Source: Spirometra erinaceieuropaei
Taxonomy: Eukaryota > Platyhelminthes > Cestoda > Diphyllobothriidea > Diphyllobothriidae
DNA length: 64,000 bases
Direction of reading: 5' to 3'
NCBI GenBank assembly: GCA_902702965.1
Contig: CACRXP010001224.1
Location: 55,887-119,886 of the forward strand
Shown: piece after piece, positions 23,000 to 34,810 of the stretch
Layout of the letters: each line of letters begins with the position of its first letter
Numbering within the stretch: the stretch's first letter is position 1
Made by a program: the position numbers and the translations under genes
The notes under the pieces: model-generated
Databases searched by the model: none
What the model was told of the DNA's origin: nothing
What the model saw: the letters and a program-made list of their open reading frames with translations, nothing else

Positions 23000-23995
23000 T
23001 GGAGGAACGCTCACCGATCGAGCACCGCCAGTAGCCTCACAGTGGCATGTAGTATATGCAGGCTAGCACTTCCGACAAAGACAAGGGACGCTGAGCCCGT
23101 GGCTAAATGCTTAGGGTGTTGGACTTTCGGAAAACAGATCGCAGGATCGAGCTCTGGAGGTTGCACGCTTCGGGGTTGGTTATGGCTGGCTGAAGATTGC
23201 TGACAGCCAAGAAATGCCTATTCCGGTCCCCCCGTCTTTGTCGGTAATGCTTGTCTATATATGCATATATATGGGGTGATTATGGACAAAGACAAGGGAG
23301 ACTTGAATGGCCAATTCTGACTTATCAGCCGTCATCAGGCTGCTATGCCTACCCTCAGGTTTTACACCCTCTGGGACTAATTCTGGACCTGTTTTTGGAT
23401 GTCCAACGCCCTAACCATTGAGCTACGGACTCGTTATCCTGTTTTTTGTGATCGGGTATGTAAAAAATTCTGGGGCGCTCACTGATCCCGTTACGGGACA
23501 TACTCCTCCTGTTGAGCCTGAGAGTCTTATCGAGATTTCTGTAGGCTCAGTGACCAGAAGTGTTAAAGTAATAACCGAAGAAGCAAGGGTTGAATCCTCG
23601 GATTCATTCAGACGTGCAGTCGGGTAAGACCGACTGATGACGACGACTAATAAGTCAGAAATGATCATCTCAGTCTCCTCAGCCTTTTTCGGTACTCTCC
23701 TCCTGCATATATTACTAGTCCCTGTGAGACTGCCTACGGAACTCCAGACCAAGACTTAACGCATAACAGGATGAATAACTCGATCGCTGAGCACCCTCTA
23801 CTGTAGTTAATATACCCGACCGCAACCGACAGGACAACGAGGTCGTGGCTCATTGCTTAGGAGCAATGGACCAATAACCAATAGAGCGCGGATTCGAACT
23901 TGTGGCTGGGAAAACCTAACTCATGAAGACCAGCAAGCCTGAAACGGCCATTCAAATCTCCCTTGTCTTTTACGGTAGTCTTCTTCTGCATGTAT
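23000..23995. mobile_element. Cluster of decayed SINE S1 copies
   Basis: At least four pieces: 23000-23090 minus (GCTCACCGATCGAGC, CGACAAAGACAAGGGACG), 23091-23260 plus with a tRNA-like head (GAGCCCGTGGCTAAATGC, AGGATCGAGCTC), 23280-23445 minus (GACAAAGACAAGGGAGAC, TCCAACGCCCTAACCATTGA), and 23780-23995 plus (CAACCGACAGGACAACGAG, GGTCGTGGCTCATTGC, CGGATTCGAAC). 23450-23760 is a more diverged piece. Copies alternate in orientation. Confidence 0.65.
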
Positions 23996-26224
23996 ATGAG
24001 AAGAAAAGACAATCTGCGAAACATTGGTCGTATTGTCCTGAAGTTTCAGAAGCGGAAAAGCTTCCACAGTCGTCTACCGAGTTCGACGTAATTTCTGAAG
24101 AGTTAACTACATTGGAGAGACTGACAGGCAGCTACAGACCCGTGGTGGGAAACACATGAGGGCATTAGACAGGATAGATCATTTGTCTCTGGCGGAAGTA
24201 CACCGCTTTGACTGTGTAACAACTTTCGTCTGTCAGAATACATAAATTCTGGGTCAAGGAAATGACCACACATCCAGGGAGACAATAGAGACGGGGCACA
24301 CGGGAACAACCCCTATGAACCGTTGTGTGATGTTTCCTATGGCTTACCAAGCCCTTAGGACACGAACCTAAGCGGGTCTACGGCGGACACGCACACAGGC
24401 CACACCACAACCCTGATCCGACGAAGGCACCGGCGTCACTGCCCTGAAAGAGTGAAGACGCCAGGATGGACTAATTTTAGGTATTGACGTCTCTGAATAC
24501 GCCCTCGCTTTCCAGGACGTCGGAATCTTAGGTCAATACATAAATCAAAATAACTTATCCCAACAGGTACGTAGTCCTTTCTGCGAATGTTTGGACCCTA
24601 GGCGTGCAGCTGGGCCAGACGAACCACAGAAGCAACCGTATAGTGGGCCGGAATGTAGGCTGTCGAGAAACCGGGGAGAACTCGAACGCGCGGTATCTCC
24701 TGTCCGGCTTAAATGCTGATCGCGCGTGGACGTGGGTGATGGAAATGGTGGATAGGATAGGAGCGGAGGCGTCGGTACGAGAACTGCTACCACCGGCTTC
24801 ACAGCTCTCCTGATAGCTGCAAGCAGACAACGGGAACAGGTTGCATGGTAGTGCGACATCAATAATGGACGATGTGAACGGGAGCGATGACATTCGAACG
24901 CCGTCCTCCGGTGGAGATGGTTGAAACTATTTACCAACCCCTCAACAACCCCCCCCCGCCGCAGGAACTGTAAAAAATCGGCGTGAGTGACACGCCTTAA
25001 ATACTGCGAGGAGCTCTACTGTAGTCAAACCCAACGATGAAGCTTGTCTGCATTTGGGAGCGGAGGGTGGGGAAGGATTGGTCTCGCTCTCTAAGTCGCA
25101 TTCACTGAGCCTTGCGTTAGCGCGCCTTCGTTGCTGTGCAGTACACTTCCCGACCGTCAGAATTATGCGTGCACCTCTCTACTCTGACACTTGTCCGAAA
25201 TCAGAACGTTGCACCCGTTTTGGGCCGGCTCATTTGTGGGAGAGCACACACATTCTTGCGTCCTGACTGCTACCTCAACGTTCTGTTTGGTGTTTGCGGT
25301 TTTGGAGAACCTTAAAATTGCATTGCTTTGTCTTTAAAACTGGGATTAAAAGTTAAAATTTTACAGGAGAAATGGAATTAAAGTAACGCCTTTTTTGCTA
25401 TCTAACTCCACGATTTTGATACCTGCGCACAATAGTGGTCATTATACCTCTCAGAGGCAGAGAACTGGTGTGTTTTGAAGTGGGAACAAACATAATTTCC
25501 TAGCTTTTCGACGCTAGTTCCCAAAGTCGCCTTCAGACTGCCTGAAATACCAACACTGCTCTGTCTGCCATTGCTGTAAGCTGAAATCTCGTTTAGATTA
25601 ACTGTCCCCTTTTCAATTTTTCCCCGAGATTATTGTATTTGGTATCCAATTTGATGTGCCGATTGATGAACGAATCGTCGCAATGTATGGCCTCTGGAAA
25701 TTCTCAGCCTTCCTTAAATTAACAGACACCAACGATATGGGTTTATCTGAGAAAATTTGTGCCTATTTTGCAGCGTATATCTAGCAACCTGGGACACGTA
25801 ATTTCGTTTTGCCAATGTCAACTAGTGCTCATACATGAATGTAGAGGCCGTATTTTCAGACTGACCGAAGTACACTACACCGCAGTCGTCGCGTAGAATC
25901 TTGCAGACGCCTTCTTTATCCTACTAGCAATCCCATACTACGAGTGTACCTGCTGGGTGCGCAGTACAGTCGTCGGCTTGTGATTTGTTTATATTTGTTG
26001 CTTACTCAGGAGTCTTGAATCAAGACAAGGATCAAGCTACCAGACTAAACATTCGGAGTTTGACACGCCTTAAAAGAAATTTCACCAGCGATTACGTAGC
26101 TTTTCTAGCAGTTAGACAAATATTCATTTCTTACATGTGAAGTGCGTTCATCGACAGTTTACGGGAAATGCGCGAGCCCTTGCAAGCAGCCACACAGCTA
26201 CCAGTAATGTGTACCGTACTCAAA
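23996..26224. other. No recognisable feature
   Basis: No gene family or RNA found. Moderately long frames near 24545-24937 (minus) have no recognisable domain. A C10-like run lies near 24950. Confidence 0.35.
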
Positions 26225-26690
26225 CTCAGTTTTCTGGGACATGAGATTCACACCTGGAATACTTAGTCATTGGGCGTTTCGAAGTCTAGTGCTCTACCAC
26301 TGATCCACGGACCTGTGGTCCTGTCAGTTGCTATCGAACATATTCACCATTATGGAAAACTCGTCCACCGGTCGGCTTAAGGTAAATGCCTGTTTCGTTC
26401 CGCCTTGGAACTCAGTCTTGCAGGCAGTCGCAGGGAAGGAGTGCCGGCTAAGACAATGGAAATTCGTCAACATTCGCGATTGAAACCAACTGGATAACGG
26501 GTTCTTAGCTGGGTAGTAGTAGAGCGGTGGGCTTAAAACGCTCAATGACCAAACACAGTTCTGGTTTGAATCCCAAGTCCCATAAAACCGGGGTTTGATA
26601 GGGCTGGCTGACGACGCCTAACTAGCCAGAAACTGCCATCCCAGTCTGTCTTGTATTTCTAGGTATTCCTTCGTGTATGCATTACTTGAT
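26225..26690. mobile_element. Two decayed SINE S1-like pieces
   Basis: 26225-26345 is a minus remnant of the head (AGTGCTCTACCACTGATCCA, CGGACC). 26505-26690 is a plus remnant (GGTTTGAATCCCAAGTCCCA, GGGCTGGCTGACGACG, CCAGTCTGTCTTGTATTTC). Identity to other copies is low. Confidence 0.45.
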
Positions 26691-28739
26691 CGTTGTCCTG
26701 TGAGGACTCTATACTGAGTCCCAACTCGCAGTGGAGCAGGCATGCCTTTTTACCTGATCGGTGACCGCCATTCGATTTTTGGTGCTGCGGCTGCTTCCCT
26801 GACACCATCTTTAGAAACGGTTGTTGGTGAGTATTTCATTAAACCCCAGACAGCGACACATACAGGGCAAACAAGGTACCTATAAATTGGCACATGACTA
26901 TTGACCTCCGGGGAGCCTGAGAAAGTATTCACTGCAAACGTCATTCAACTGAATAATGTTATTGCTAAACTGCAAGTAGAATAATCGGAAGGTGTATTGC
27001 GTTCATCTTCCTGATTGCTGCGTTAGTGTATTTTCTTGACTTTTTATTTATTACCATGTATTCACTTATTTGTTCAAGTGACCGAGGTTAACCATACTGA
27101 GCTCTCCACACTTTCTCTGCCAGACGTCACCCGCCACTTACAACGGAATTAGAGCATTAATCAGTGAACACCTATGTTCATTTACAAATTACCAGAAGTG
27201 GTCCATTCATTGCGGGGTTTTGTATGTGATGATTCCTGGAGTTGACAAGCGAATGGGCAATCAGCCGCCCGACTACGATTTCGTATGATCGGCCAGGATC
27301 ACAAACGCATCACCATCTGGAATTTGTCTGCCAAGATGTTTGCCTTTCTGAAAACCGCAAAATTCGACTTTTAGAACGTTAATCAGTAAAACACGGGAAT
27401 AGCCACCCCTCGTGTTACAGGTAGCCTTAAACTAAATTGAAGGGCAGATCAAATTTAGGGGTAGGACACCTCGCCGGGAAGGTAACATGCTTTACAGATG
27501 GGGACGGTTCTCATTCTCATGTCCGACCCGTTACCCGGAATCCGGAAAATTATGCGATGACGGTTTTTATCTCGATGAGCTTTCACTGAGCACTGGGCTG
27601 GCACGGGTTATTATGTCTTTGGTCTACAACCCTGTCCAGTTTAATATTCTGGAAAGATGTGAACACTGATTCCGCCGTCTTGTATTTCCAGGCTTGTCTT
27701 TTATGTAAAATACAGAACGCCCCATCTCCATGCCTTCCGCTTTTTCTCTTAGATCGATTAGGTTTTCACCAGATGTTCATGTAACGTAAAGATTGCTCCG
27801 AATACAATGGGCTCTCTTGCGAGTCAAATAGAGAGTAATATCACTTACAGCACGCGACCTGTAAAAGTAGTTTCGATAGAAGAGAATTAAAAAGAGGAAA
27901 GATGCCGAGGATTCGTGATTCGGCTGCTTCAAATAGCGAATATTTTTCTGATACCGGTTGCTATCACTACGGCGAATTGTAAAATTTATATATACTACTG
28001 ATTGCCTGTAGTGGCGGCTTATGAATACCAAGGAGTCAGCCCGCTGAAGCTGATAATTTTTGACCAAAATATTCCTATCGACTTTCGGACCTAATTCAGC
28101 GCATTGATCCTGAGGTAACTGAGCCGTAAAAAATACTCATTCCGCTCCAAGTTCGTTAAAAGGCTTTGTACACAGATTTAGTTCAGTTATAAATAAATTG
28201 TGAAAGCAGCGAGGCCTATGAAGGGCTCAGAAGGCTGTGGCAACGGTGCGGACTCACATTTCTTACCTGCGCCGTACCTCCACAGAAAATCGGAACATGC
28301 GCTTGCCTTCCAAGACAGAAATTGGCTGCATTATGGTTAAGGGAATGTTAGATGACAAATCAATGTGCTGTTCGTTTTCCAGTCTCTGAATTTCTTTACA
28401 CTTGTGGGATTAGAGGCATTTTATTGATCGGGTAGCAGTATCTGTTTATACCAGTGTGAGAACTTCATAAGACTTTCGAAATATTATTAAGACTGAAATT
28501 TTTAAAATCGTTTTTCTATCCTCTGTTGACAAATCAAAACCGAGGCGAGTTTCGCGGGAGCAGAACAAGTGGCCGATTATTGGTTGAAACAGACCAATTG
28601 GTAAGCGGGCAGAATGCCGATCTGGCAGGTCGAGCCAGAAGACGACGTGCACCCACGAATCGATTACCAAGCCGAGATCATGTCGTTTGATGTTCTTACG
28701 TGGAAAGTACATAGAAGGGCAGTTCGGTCAACTCCTATA
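26691..28739. other. No recognisable feature
   Basis: Nothing recognisable except a weak similarity near 27300-27380 to the 8.2-kb tandem unit (TCTGCCAAGATGTTTGC). I looked here for upstream FERM exons of the host gene and found none I could support. Confidence 0.35.
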
Positions 28740-29735
28740 CAGTGCGTAGCCAATCTCATGAAATGTTGGCCGAAATTCTGAAATGCGTGTTCGATTAGGA
28801 AGGATTACTCAGGTAGAGTTGTAACATTGATTAGCATGCACCATAATCCTAGAGTATTTCTTACTCGCCAGGATGTCGGCCTCTAAATGCACCTCTTTTC
28901 GACCTAAAGAAACCGCCCTCGGAAAGAATGACTACTTAATTAGCATGCATTTTTCACATTGATTTTCGATGGTCTTACAAATTCAATTATATTTTATAGA
29001 AACCACGAACAAAAATATGCTTTCTTTCAGTCGTTTCATAGAGAACCGGGTCATCTTTATACTTTATACTCGAAGAAGGAGTATAATTAGGTTTTAACAA
29101 AGTTTTCTTATTCCCGAATAATTTGGAGCCTGATCAGTCGTTGCATCCGCGCTCAGCGATTTCAGTATACAAGATGCATGCATTCCGCGTAAAGGAAATC
29201 GTATATTCTTCTATGTCTTTAAAATATACCATTTAGAGTTCATAAAAGTTTGCAAAGAATGCTGACCATGTTGTACATCCCATGAGGAGCGGTGGCAAAC
29301 GGACGGGTAAGATGCTTTATGAGTAGTTATTGCACGGTCTTAAAAATTCTTATAATTAGAAACTTTTTTTAAAACCTAATTATACACGTTCTTCGAATAT
29401 AAAGTATAAAGATGACCCGATTCTCTATGAAACGAATGAAAGAAAGCATATTTTTATTCGTGGTTTCTATAAAATATATTTGAATTTGTAAAACCATCGA
29501 AAATCAATGAGAAAAATGCATGCTACTTAGGTAATCATTTTTTACCGAGTTCGGTCCCTAAAGGAGACTAAAAAGCAGTGTATTCAAAAGCTGACATCCT
29601 GCCGAGTCCGAAATATTATATGAATACATATGGCGCAAGATAATCAGTATTACACCCGCGCCTAAGTAATTCTTCCCAAATCGAAAACGCATTTCAGGAT
29701 TTCAGCCAACATTTCATGAGATCGATCACTCACTG
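28740..29735. mobile_element. MITE-A, complete copy (996 bp)
   Basis: Left flank TA at 28738-28739. Tip CAGTGCGTAGCCAATCTCAT, matching right tip ending TCACTCACTG. Long inverted arms and the family core CGAATAATTTGGAGCC. The right flank is CA, so one side of the TA duplication has mutated. Confidence 0.85.
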
Positions 29736-29779
29736 CACCTGCCATGTTCCACATTTAGATTGTGTGCTTGACAGTCATC

Positions 29780-30310
29780 CAACTCTGGGTAGCTTGACAA
29801 AAACGTGTTGGACCGATTGTCTGGTCACCACTTGCCCCTCAAATGCCCCACGTGGTAGACGCGCTGGATTAACACGGGGGTCATATCGGATTCTGGCAGG
29901 CGTCATCGGATTGCGCATCACAACAAATGCCAACATTTCGGACTGCGGTGGCGGACCCGGTTGTCGGCAGTCGTCGCGCACACTGTGACCTCCGCCACCC
30001 ACCCCTCCCCCATGGCTTTTTTGGTCAAAAATCTGGTCATTTGCTGTGTGGATCAGGGGGTGTGGAGTGGAGCGCCAAGGTGCGGGCTCGACCGTGCCAT
30101 TCACCTGCGTCCTTCCCTACCTCCGGTCTTCTTGACCCTGTCTTGACACCGGGTCCAGGTGAGGGGGAGGGGGAGGAGAGAGTGTGGTAGATGCATCGCA
30201 AGTCTTCTATCACTGTAAACTAATTCACGCGCAAGTCACCGTTCCTCCTCTCACCTTGCAGTGGAGCATACAGTGGACATCTTCGAGACCGACGGTAGAA
30301 ATCTCAGATA
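29780..30310 (+). repeat. Interspersed repeat R3, fullest plus copy
   Basis: Longest version seen. Contains GGATTCTGGCAGGCGTCATC, TCAAAAATCTGGTCATTTGC, GGTGTGGAGTGGAGCGCCAA, GACACCGGGTCCAGGTGAGG, TAATTCACGCGCAAGTCACC and GTGGAGCATACAGTGGACAT. It starts about 45 bp after the end of a MITE-A. 30311-31226 shows nothing further that I recognise. Confidence 0.75.
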
Positions 30311-31226
30311 GTTACCCAGATGATCCGCAGTTACAATGGGTACAGGCTTCCCTAACTCCTTCTCTTTTCCCGATTGATACCCACTCTTCCCACAAGCTGT
30401 TTGGTTGTGTCTCACGTGTGGTTGTGGAACTCGATGTGCACCGACTCGCGATGGTTGACGTTGGTTTCCACCTTGGTGGTGTAGGGAAATTTTACAGTTA
30501 CCATAGTCGTTTTCTTCTTGGCATCCTTATGAGATCAATCCGAACAGCATTACGGGTGAGTCAACCGGCAAGCACCATATTATTGATGCGAAAGCTCTCA
30601 ATTCGTCTCGAAACTTTTGCCTCACTATCGCCCACCTCCCGCCTTATCTGTTCCTGCCCACCATGCTGTACAGTCGAATGATCCATCACTACTTTCGTCT
30701 GCATCTCCGTGGCGTGCTCGCCGAGCCAGGTGCGCCGTCACTTCAGCCTCAACCGATGCAGACTATTCGGTTTGATCTCCGAGAAGTAGATCGTCCCCTT
30801 CTCTGTCAAAAATGCAGGCCTGCTTTCCAGCTTTTTTATTCTCGAATTCCAATATGCACTGGCCACCTGACACATCAATTGGCGCGCTGATCACAATAAG
30901 TAGAAAGAATTCGTCTTACTATGTGGACTCATTTTTTATTCTTAAGCATTCCGTCTGACCCAACCAACCACGGGTTCGGTAGAATACCTATGACAGCTTA
31001 GAAGGTAGTTGAAGTTAATAATGCTCTTGAAATTACTCGAATATCAGGAAACGTCGAATTTTGCCTGTTTCCTCTCCAAAAAACAGATTTGAAAGGTATT
31101 CTTCTTTAGTTGAAGATCTTATGTGCCTCAGATCAATTCAATGAACAGAAATGACCACATGAAACGTATGCGCTACTACCTTCCCAAGTACCAATCACAG
31201 CATTTCATGTGTTGCTTTTCTTTCAG

Positions 31227-31642
31227 CCCGTTTCGGGATTCCTCAAGGCAGAAGGTAGCGCCGAGGCCACACCTTTTGACAAGGCAAGCAACGGAAAGTT
31301 TACCAGAACGCCCACCTTCTTCTTTGATTCGGGTAAACGTGCGAAGGTCTTCTGGCAGTTCGCAGTGACCTGTCACACTTTCTTTCGTGTCAAAGAACCC
31401 AGCTCCGCGGGTGCCGCATCCATGGCCAACGGTCGGGGTGCGTTCCACCGTGTGACTGCAATATCTGCAACCGCGGGCTACTCCAACACGCAGGCGACAA
31501 CTGGGTTCAGCAGTTTTTTCCACCGCTTTCGCAATCGACGCAGTCTGAGTCTCAAATCCCCCAGCCCCGTCCTCGAGCGTACGATGTCTACTCTGGTCGA
31601 AATTCGTCGACGTTCAAGGTCCACTGAACGAACATCTTTCAG
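31227..31642 (+). CDS. Host gene exon: end of FERM domain and basic linker
   Basis: Preceded by a pyrimidine-rich acceptor (TTGCTTTTCTTTCAG) and followed by the donor AG/GTATGT. The exon reads in phase 0 and ends with two bases of a codon. Around residues 30-60 it has PTFFFDSGKRAKVFWQFAVT and then CHTFFR. This is the last helix of the FERM F3 lobe, where band 4.1 and FERM phosphatase proteins have a form of AKxLWKxCVEHHTFFR. That helix lies beside the membrane- and partner-binding face. The remaining residues are Ser/Arg-rich (RFRNRRSLSLKSPSP, RRRSRSTERT). The specific FERM family cannot be named because the upstream FERM exons are not visible. Confidence 0.6.
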
Positions 31643-31733
31643 GTATGTGTAATTACTACTGATGTTTGTTAGTAGTTATTCATATGCCATTTTACTATGA
31701 AACTCATGTCAGATGACCAGAAAACGCATCGGC

Positions 31734-31893
31734 TGCCTTCAGACGGAGGTGTAGCCTACGGTAGGTGATGTAGCTTAGGAATTGTCACAGAATTTTCGCC
31801 AATAATCCCTGCGACGCATAGGATGCCTCTTCCACATTAAGCCAATGACTGTCCCTCAAATGGAAGCATATTTTGCTTTATAAATTATTTATA
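31734..31893 (+). repeat. Repeat A, copy 1
   Basis: About 96% identical by eye to 35269-35428. Shared words are GCCTTCAGACGGAGGTGTAG, CCTACGGTAGGTGATGTAGC, ATCCCTGCGACGCATAGGA and CTTTATAAATTATTTATA. It sits in the intron just after the FERM exon and directly beside the tRNA-like element. Confidence 0.85.
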
Positions 31894-31953
31894 CTTCATT
31901 GATATTTTTGCAGATTTTGAATAATTCATATTGACCCAACTGTGAAAAACTTG

Positions 31954-32036
31954 GCGCCTCGGTGGGATTCGAACCCACGCAGTAAGGGGGAAGGCTTTAG
32001 TACAGCCAACGCTCTAACCACTTGAGCTACGAGGCC
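31954..32036 (-). tRNA. tRNA-like sequence (class II length), minus copy
   Basis: Minus strand. D arm GCTC/GAGC with box A-like TAGCTCAAGTGGTTAGAGC. Anticodon arm GGCT/AGCC with 7-base loop GTACTAA (anticodon ACT if folded this way). A variable region of about 13 bases, and T arm GTGGG/CCCAC with loop TTCGAAT. The acceptor pairs at 6 of 7 positions, the first being G-G. Both flanks are shared with the copy at 34346-34428: the repeated block spans about 31922-32139 here. It is therefore part of a tRNA-bearing repeat, and a charged functional tRNA is doubtful. Confidence 0.6.
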
Positions 32037-32309
32037 CCGCCGGACGACGCGAGTTTTATCACACTTGGGTCAAGTTACCCGCCCAACCTACTGCAACGTC
32101 TGGAATCCACCAAATCTGATACAGTAAGTTGACTGCCCAAGCAGGATTTCCTAAGTAATTCACGTAGAATCCACCAGATGACTACCAGGCTCACTCAATT
32201 GCCTTGTTTTAAAAGTTACTTTAGCAAATGCTAATCGCATATGGTCGTCAGTGATGTGTCGTCTCCGATGTGTCTGCATCCGCAAGTTCATGTGAATTCA
32301 CAAACATAC

Positions 32310-32775
32310 TTAGATGTGACCTAAAATAGAATGCGACCTCCTTCGCCATTTGAAATGGAATAGCCCTAGCGGAACTGCTGAATATGACTTTGACTGTGTT
32401 TCAAGTCCTTTCACTTCTGTGTTGTAACCGTCACTTGAGGATTTTTGGAATATTATCATCCTAAAAGGCTTTTTCGGAGCCGTCTGTTCCGTCAGTTTTG
32501 GCTGCAAGGGGTTGCTGTACTTCTGGATGAAACGTGCTGGGTATGCAGATTTAAGTAAGGCAGGCCTTTTCTGCGTCTGGTGTCTAGAGAGTGTAGACAC
32601 GGTTCCGTTTGTGATATACTGGCTCAAATCTCAAGACATGTAAACATTGGCATTTCGCATGTATTCTTATTGCAAACGGATCGCTCAATCGTATCATCTT
32701 CCTATCCAAACGTAAGAACGTCCATGAGAGACAACTTAGGACACTGTCACGAAACGTATTCGTACCAGTAAATTC
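32310..32775 (-). pseudogene. Penelope-like element fragment, end of RT and linker
   Basis: Minus-strand pieces RKRNRVYTL-like (RFEPVYHKRNRVYTL) and YPARFIQKYSNPLQPKLTEQ, followed by PKKPF, align with the PLE at 46.1-46.5 kb (YPPRFIEKYSNTLRPKLTEQ, PKKPV). This is the region between the RT fingers-palm end and the GIY-YIG nuclease. Frameshifts and stops separate the pieces. The GIY-YIG part is missing. Confidence 0.6.
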
Positions 32776-32939
32776 TGCTGTTCACGGCTGCTTTAGATTC
32801 ATACGCTGGACAGATTGCTTCAAATACTGAAAAAGCAAATTTCTAATGCTTAGAGGATTTGAACCCTGTTCTTCAGCAGCAGTCCCCGTGGAAGAGGCAA
32901 GGTGGGCATGCCTGATTTCGGCCTATCTGTCTACTGAGG

Positions 32940-33246
32940 TCAGCCCTAATCTACTGTCCCGTCTGGAAGATATACTATATAGGCGCCGGGAAAACGCTCT
33001 GTTGAATCATACTTAGAATAGTTAAGTGAGGGTAGACGTTGCTAACGTCAAAATATGTCTGGCAGGGCCTGATTTCCCGACAAGCAGCTGTTTGGCGCCT
33101 CAAACGGCAGCAACCAAAATTTTGTATTCCAATCAACATACGGCATATGATAAAAAATTCGGAAAACGAGGTTCTTAGTTCACTAAAAGCAGAAAGTATG
33201 CCGCATCCAACAGACGGGATGAGAAGCGCAATCTGACGACGAACTA
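32940..33246. other. No recognisable feature
   Basis: Short stretch between a PLE fragment and the second 995-bp element. Nothing identified. Confidence 0.35.
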
Positions 33247-33881
33247 TACTAGGGTAAAAAGAGGGGAATAGAAAACTGGCTGAGCATTTTTGTTGTGTTA
33301 TTATTGCCAACTGTAAAACCCGCTCGTCTCGGTGATAAGCAGCGTTTATTTCTAGCAAACAGTTCTTATCGTATCCTGGTGATGCATTGGTATACTGATC
33401 TCATCTATCGTCAGAAATGATGGTAAAGTTTTGTTAAGCTAAGGGTGTCCATTTCTGTCGTGATAAGCAGTGAGTAAGTTTAAAGGTATTAAAATGCAGA
33501 AATTGCAGTTCTTAAAATTTATCTGCAGTATACTGAGGCAATACTACGAAAGAGCATGTCGTCGTGGTTAACTTCGAATGAGGAATTTGAGCATACTGCA
33601 TGTAACAGTAAGAGAAGAATTGGATTTGAAACTAATATAAAAAATACAATTAGACCAATCCGTCCAGGTAGAAAAGGCGTTTACTCGGGGTTCTTGAACC
33701 GATTCAGCTACTACAGCTCGGTTGGATGGATTCGATGTCTCCTTTGGTTGTCTTACGAGTTAAAGTCTACAATTATGCCCACATTTTGACGTCCTCCTCC
33801 TTGCCAATAGAACTGAAGAGACAAGTCTCAGGAAGCAGTCCAGAAGAAGGAGACACGATCGCTGGGACAAGAGCCTTATTA

Positions 33882-33923
33882 GCCTGACGTTTCGGATTCC
33901 TGCTCGAACACATCATCAAAGAC
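33882..33923 (-). ncRNA. Hammerhead ribozyme-like motif, left arm
   Basis: Minus strand: GTCT, TTGATGA (C3 changed to T), T, helix II GTGTTC/GAATCC with loop GAGCAG, GAAA, CGTC, AGGC. Helix I is GTCT/AGGC with one G-T pair. One core substitution makes activity unlikely. Confidence 0.5.
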
Positions 33924-33949
33924 AAAAACAGATATGGGTCTCTGGTTTT

Positions 33950-33991
33950 GTCTCTGATGATTGCTTCGAACAGGAATCTGAAACCTCAGGC
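33950..33991 (+). ncRNA. Hammerhead ribozyme-like motif, right arm, core intact
   Basis: GTCT, CTGATGA, T, TGCTTC, loop GAACAG, GAATCT, GAAA, CCTC, AGGC. Both conserved boxes and the UC cleavage dinucleotide are present. Helix II has two mismatches, and helix III is reduced to the A-U pair. Whether it cleaves is open. Confidence 0.55.
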
Positions 33992-34345
33992 TAATAAAGC
34001 TCTTGTCCCAACGATCGTGTCTCCTTCTTCAAGTCCCCCTCCTTCTCCGCCAATTGAGACCTATTTCACTCTTCCACAAACTCCACTCTGCCGGTGTTTC
34101 TTAAATTGTTCGGGATCAAGAACTCTGGCATGAGGCACGTTCGCGTTGATTAGACATGAGGTGATACCTGAAAAGAACACGATCTAAGGCAGCAGCGTTA
34201 CTGATCTTGATCTGATATCCTGCACTCGTTTGTGGGCCCGCTTGTGCAGTCAACTTACTGTAGCAGATTTTGTGGATTCCAGACTTTGCAGTAGGTTGGG
34301 CGGGTAACTTGATCCAGGTGTGATAAAACTCGCGTCGTCCGGCGG

Positions 34346-34428
34346 GGCCTCGTAGCTCAGGTGGTTAGAGCGTTGGCTGTACTAAAGCCTTCCCCCTTAC
34401 TGCGTGGGTTCGAATCCCACCGAGGCGC
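34346..34428 (+). tRNA. tRNA-like sequence (class II length), plus copy
   Basis: Differs from the minus copy at 31954-32036 by one base in the D loop (GCTCAGGTGGTTA here). Same 83-base length, loop GTACTAA, and GGTTCGAATCC box B. The shared upstream block includes GTAGGTTGGGCGGGTAACTT and GTGATAAAACTCGCGTCGTC. Downstream is GAGTTTTTCACAGTTGGGTC, then ATTTATAAGCAAAGAAATAT, a tail shared with Repeat A at 35.4 kb. This points to a tRNA-headed retroposon with a common tail. Confidence 0.65.
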
Positions 34429-34810
34429 CGAGTTTTTCACAGTTGGGTCAATATGAAATTATTTATAAGCAAAGAAATATTTTTTTTCGGGGAACAATCC
34501 ACTGAAGTGTAAAATAGCTATAAATTGTGTGCTGTTTGAGCGTAATAATTTGCGGAGAGGAGGAAGCCGACGGACCCGGTTCTCAGTGTCGCAGTTTGAA
34601 GGCCATAAGTTATTCGCCTATTTGATTTAATAAAACTTGCCCAGAACAAGTCAACTATTATGGTACAAATTAATTTAAACACAACAGGAAAAAATCGAAC
34701 TAGCCAGTTTATTAAATACCTTTTGTTCATACGCTTCACCCCATCCACCTCCTCCCCCCTCATACTTTATTCTAAGTCTCTCATTACTCGAGCATACTGT
34801 CTGCTTATAG

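Larger units (their letters stand above)
33247..34241. mobile_element. 995-bp hammerhead-bearing element, copy 2
   Basis: Direct-orientation sister of 1101-2095 with the same 995-bp length by hand alignment. It contains the inverted arms at about 33850-33930 and 33940-34022, each with a hammerhead-like core, TAATAA and CGATCGTGTCTCC. A minus frame with VQEPRVNAFSTWTD is shared with copy 1 but matches no family I know. The (TTC)n expansion of copy 1 is absent. The element ends directly next to the tRNA-bearing repeat. Confidence 0.65.

Noticed and set aside
30184..30681. 165-codon plus frame
   Set aside because: Starts in the R3 repeat and has no recognisable domain. Not supported as a gene.
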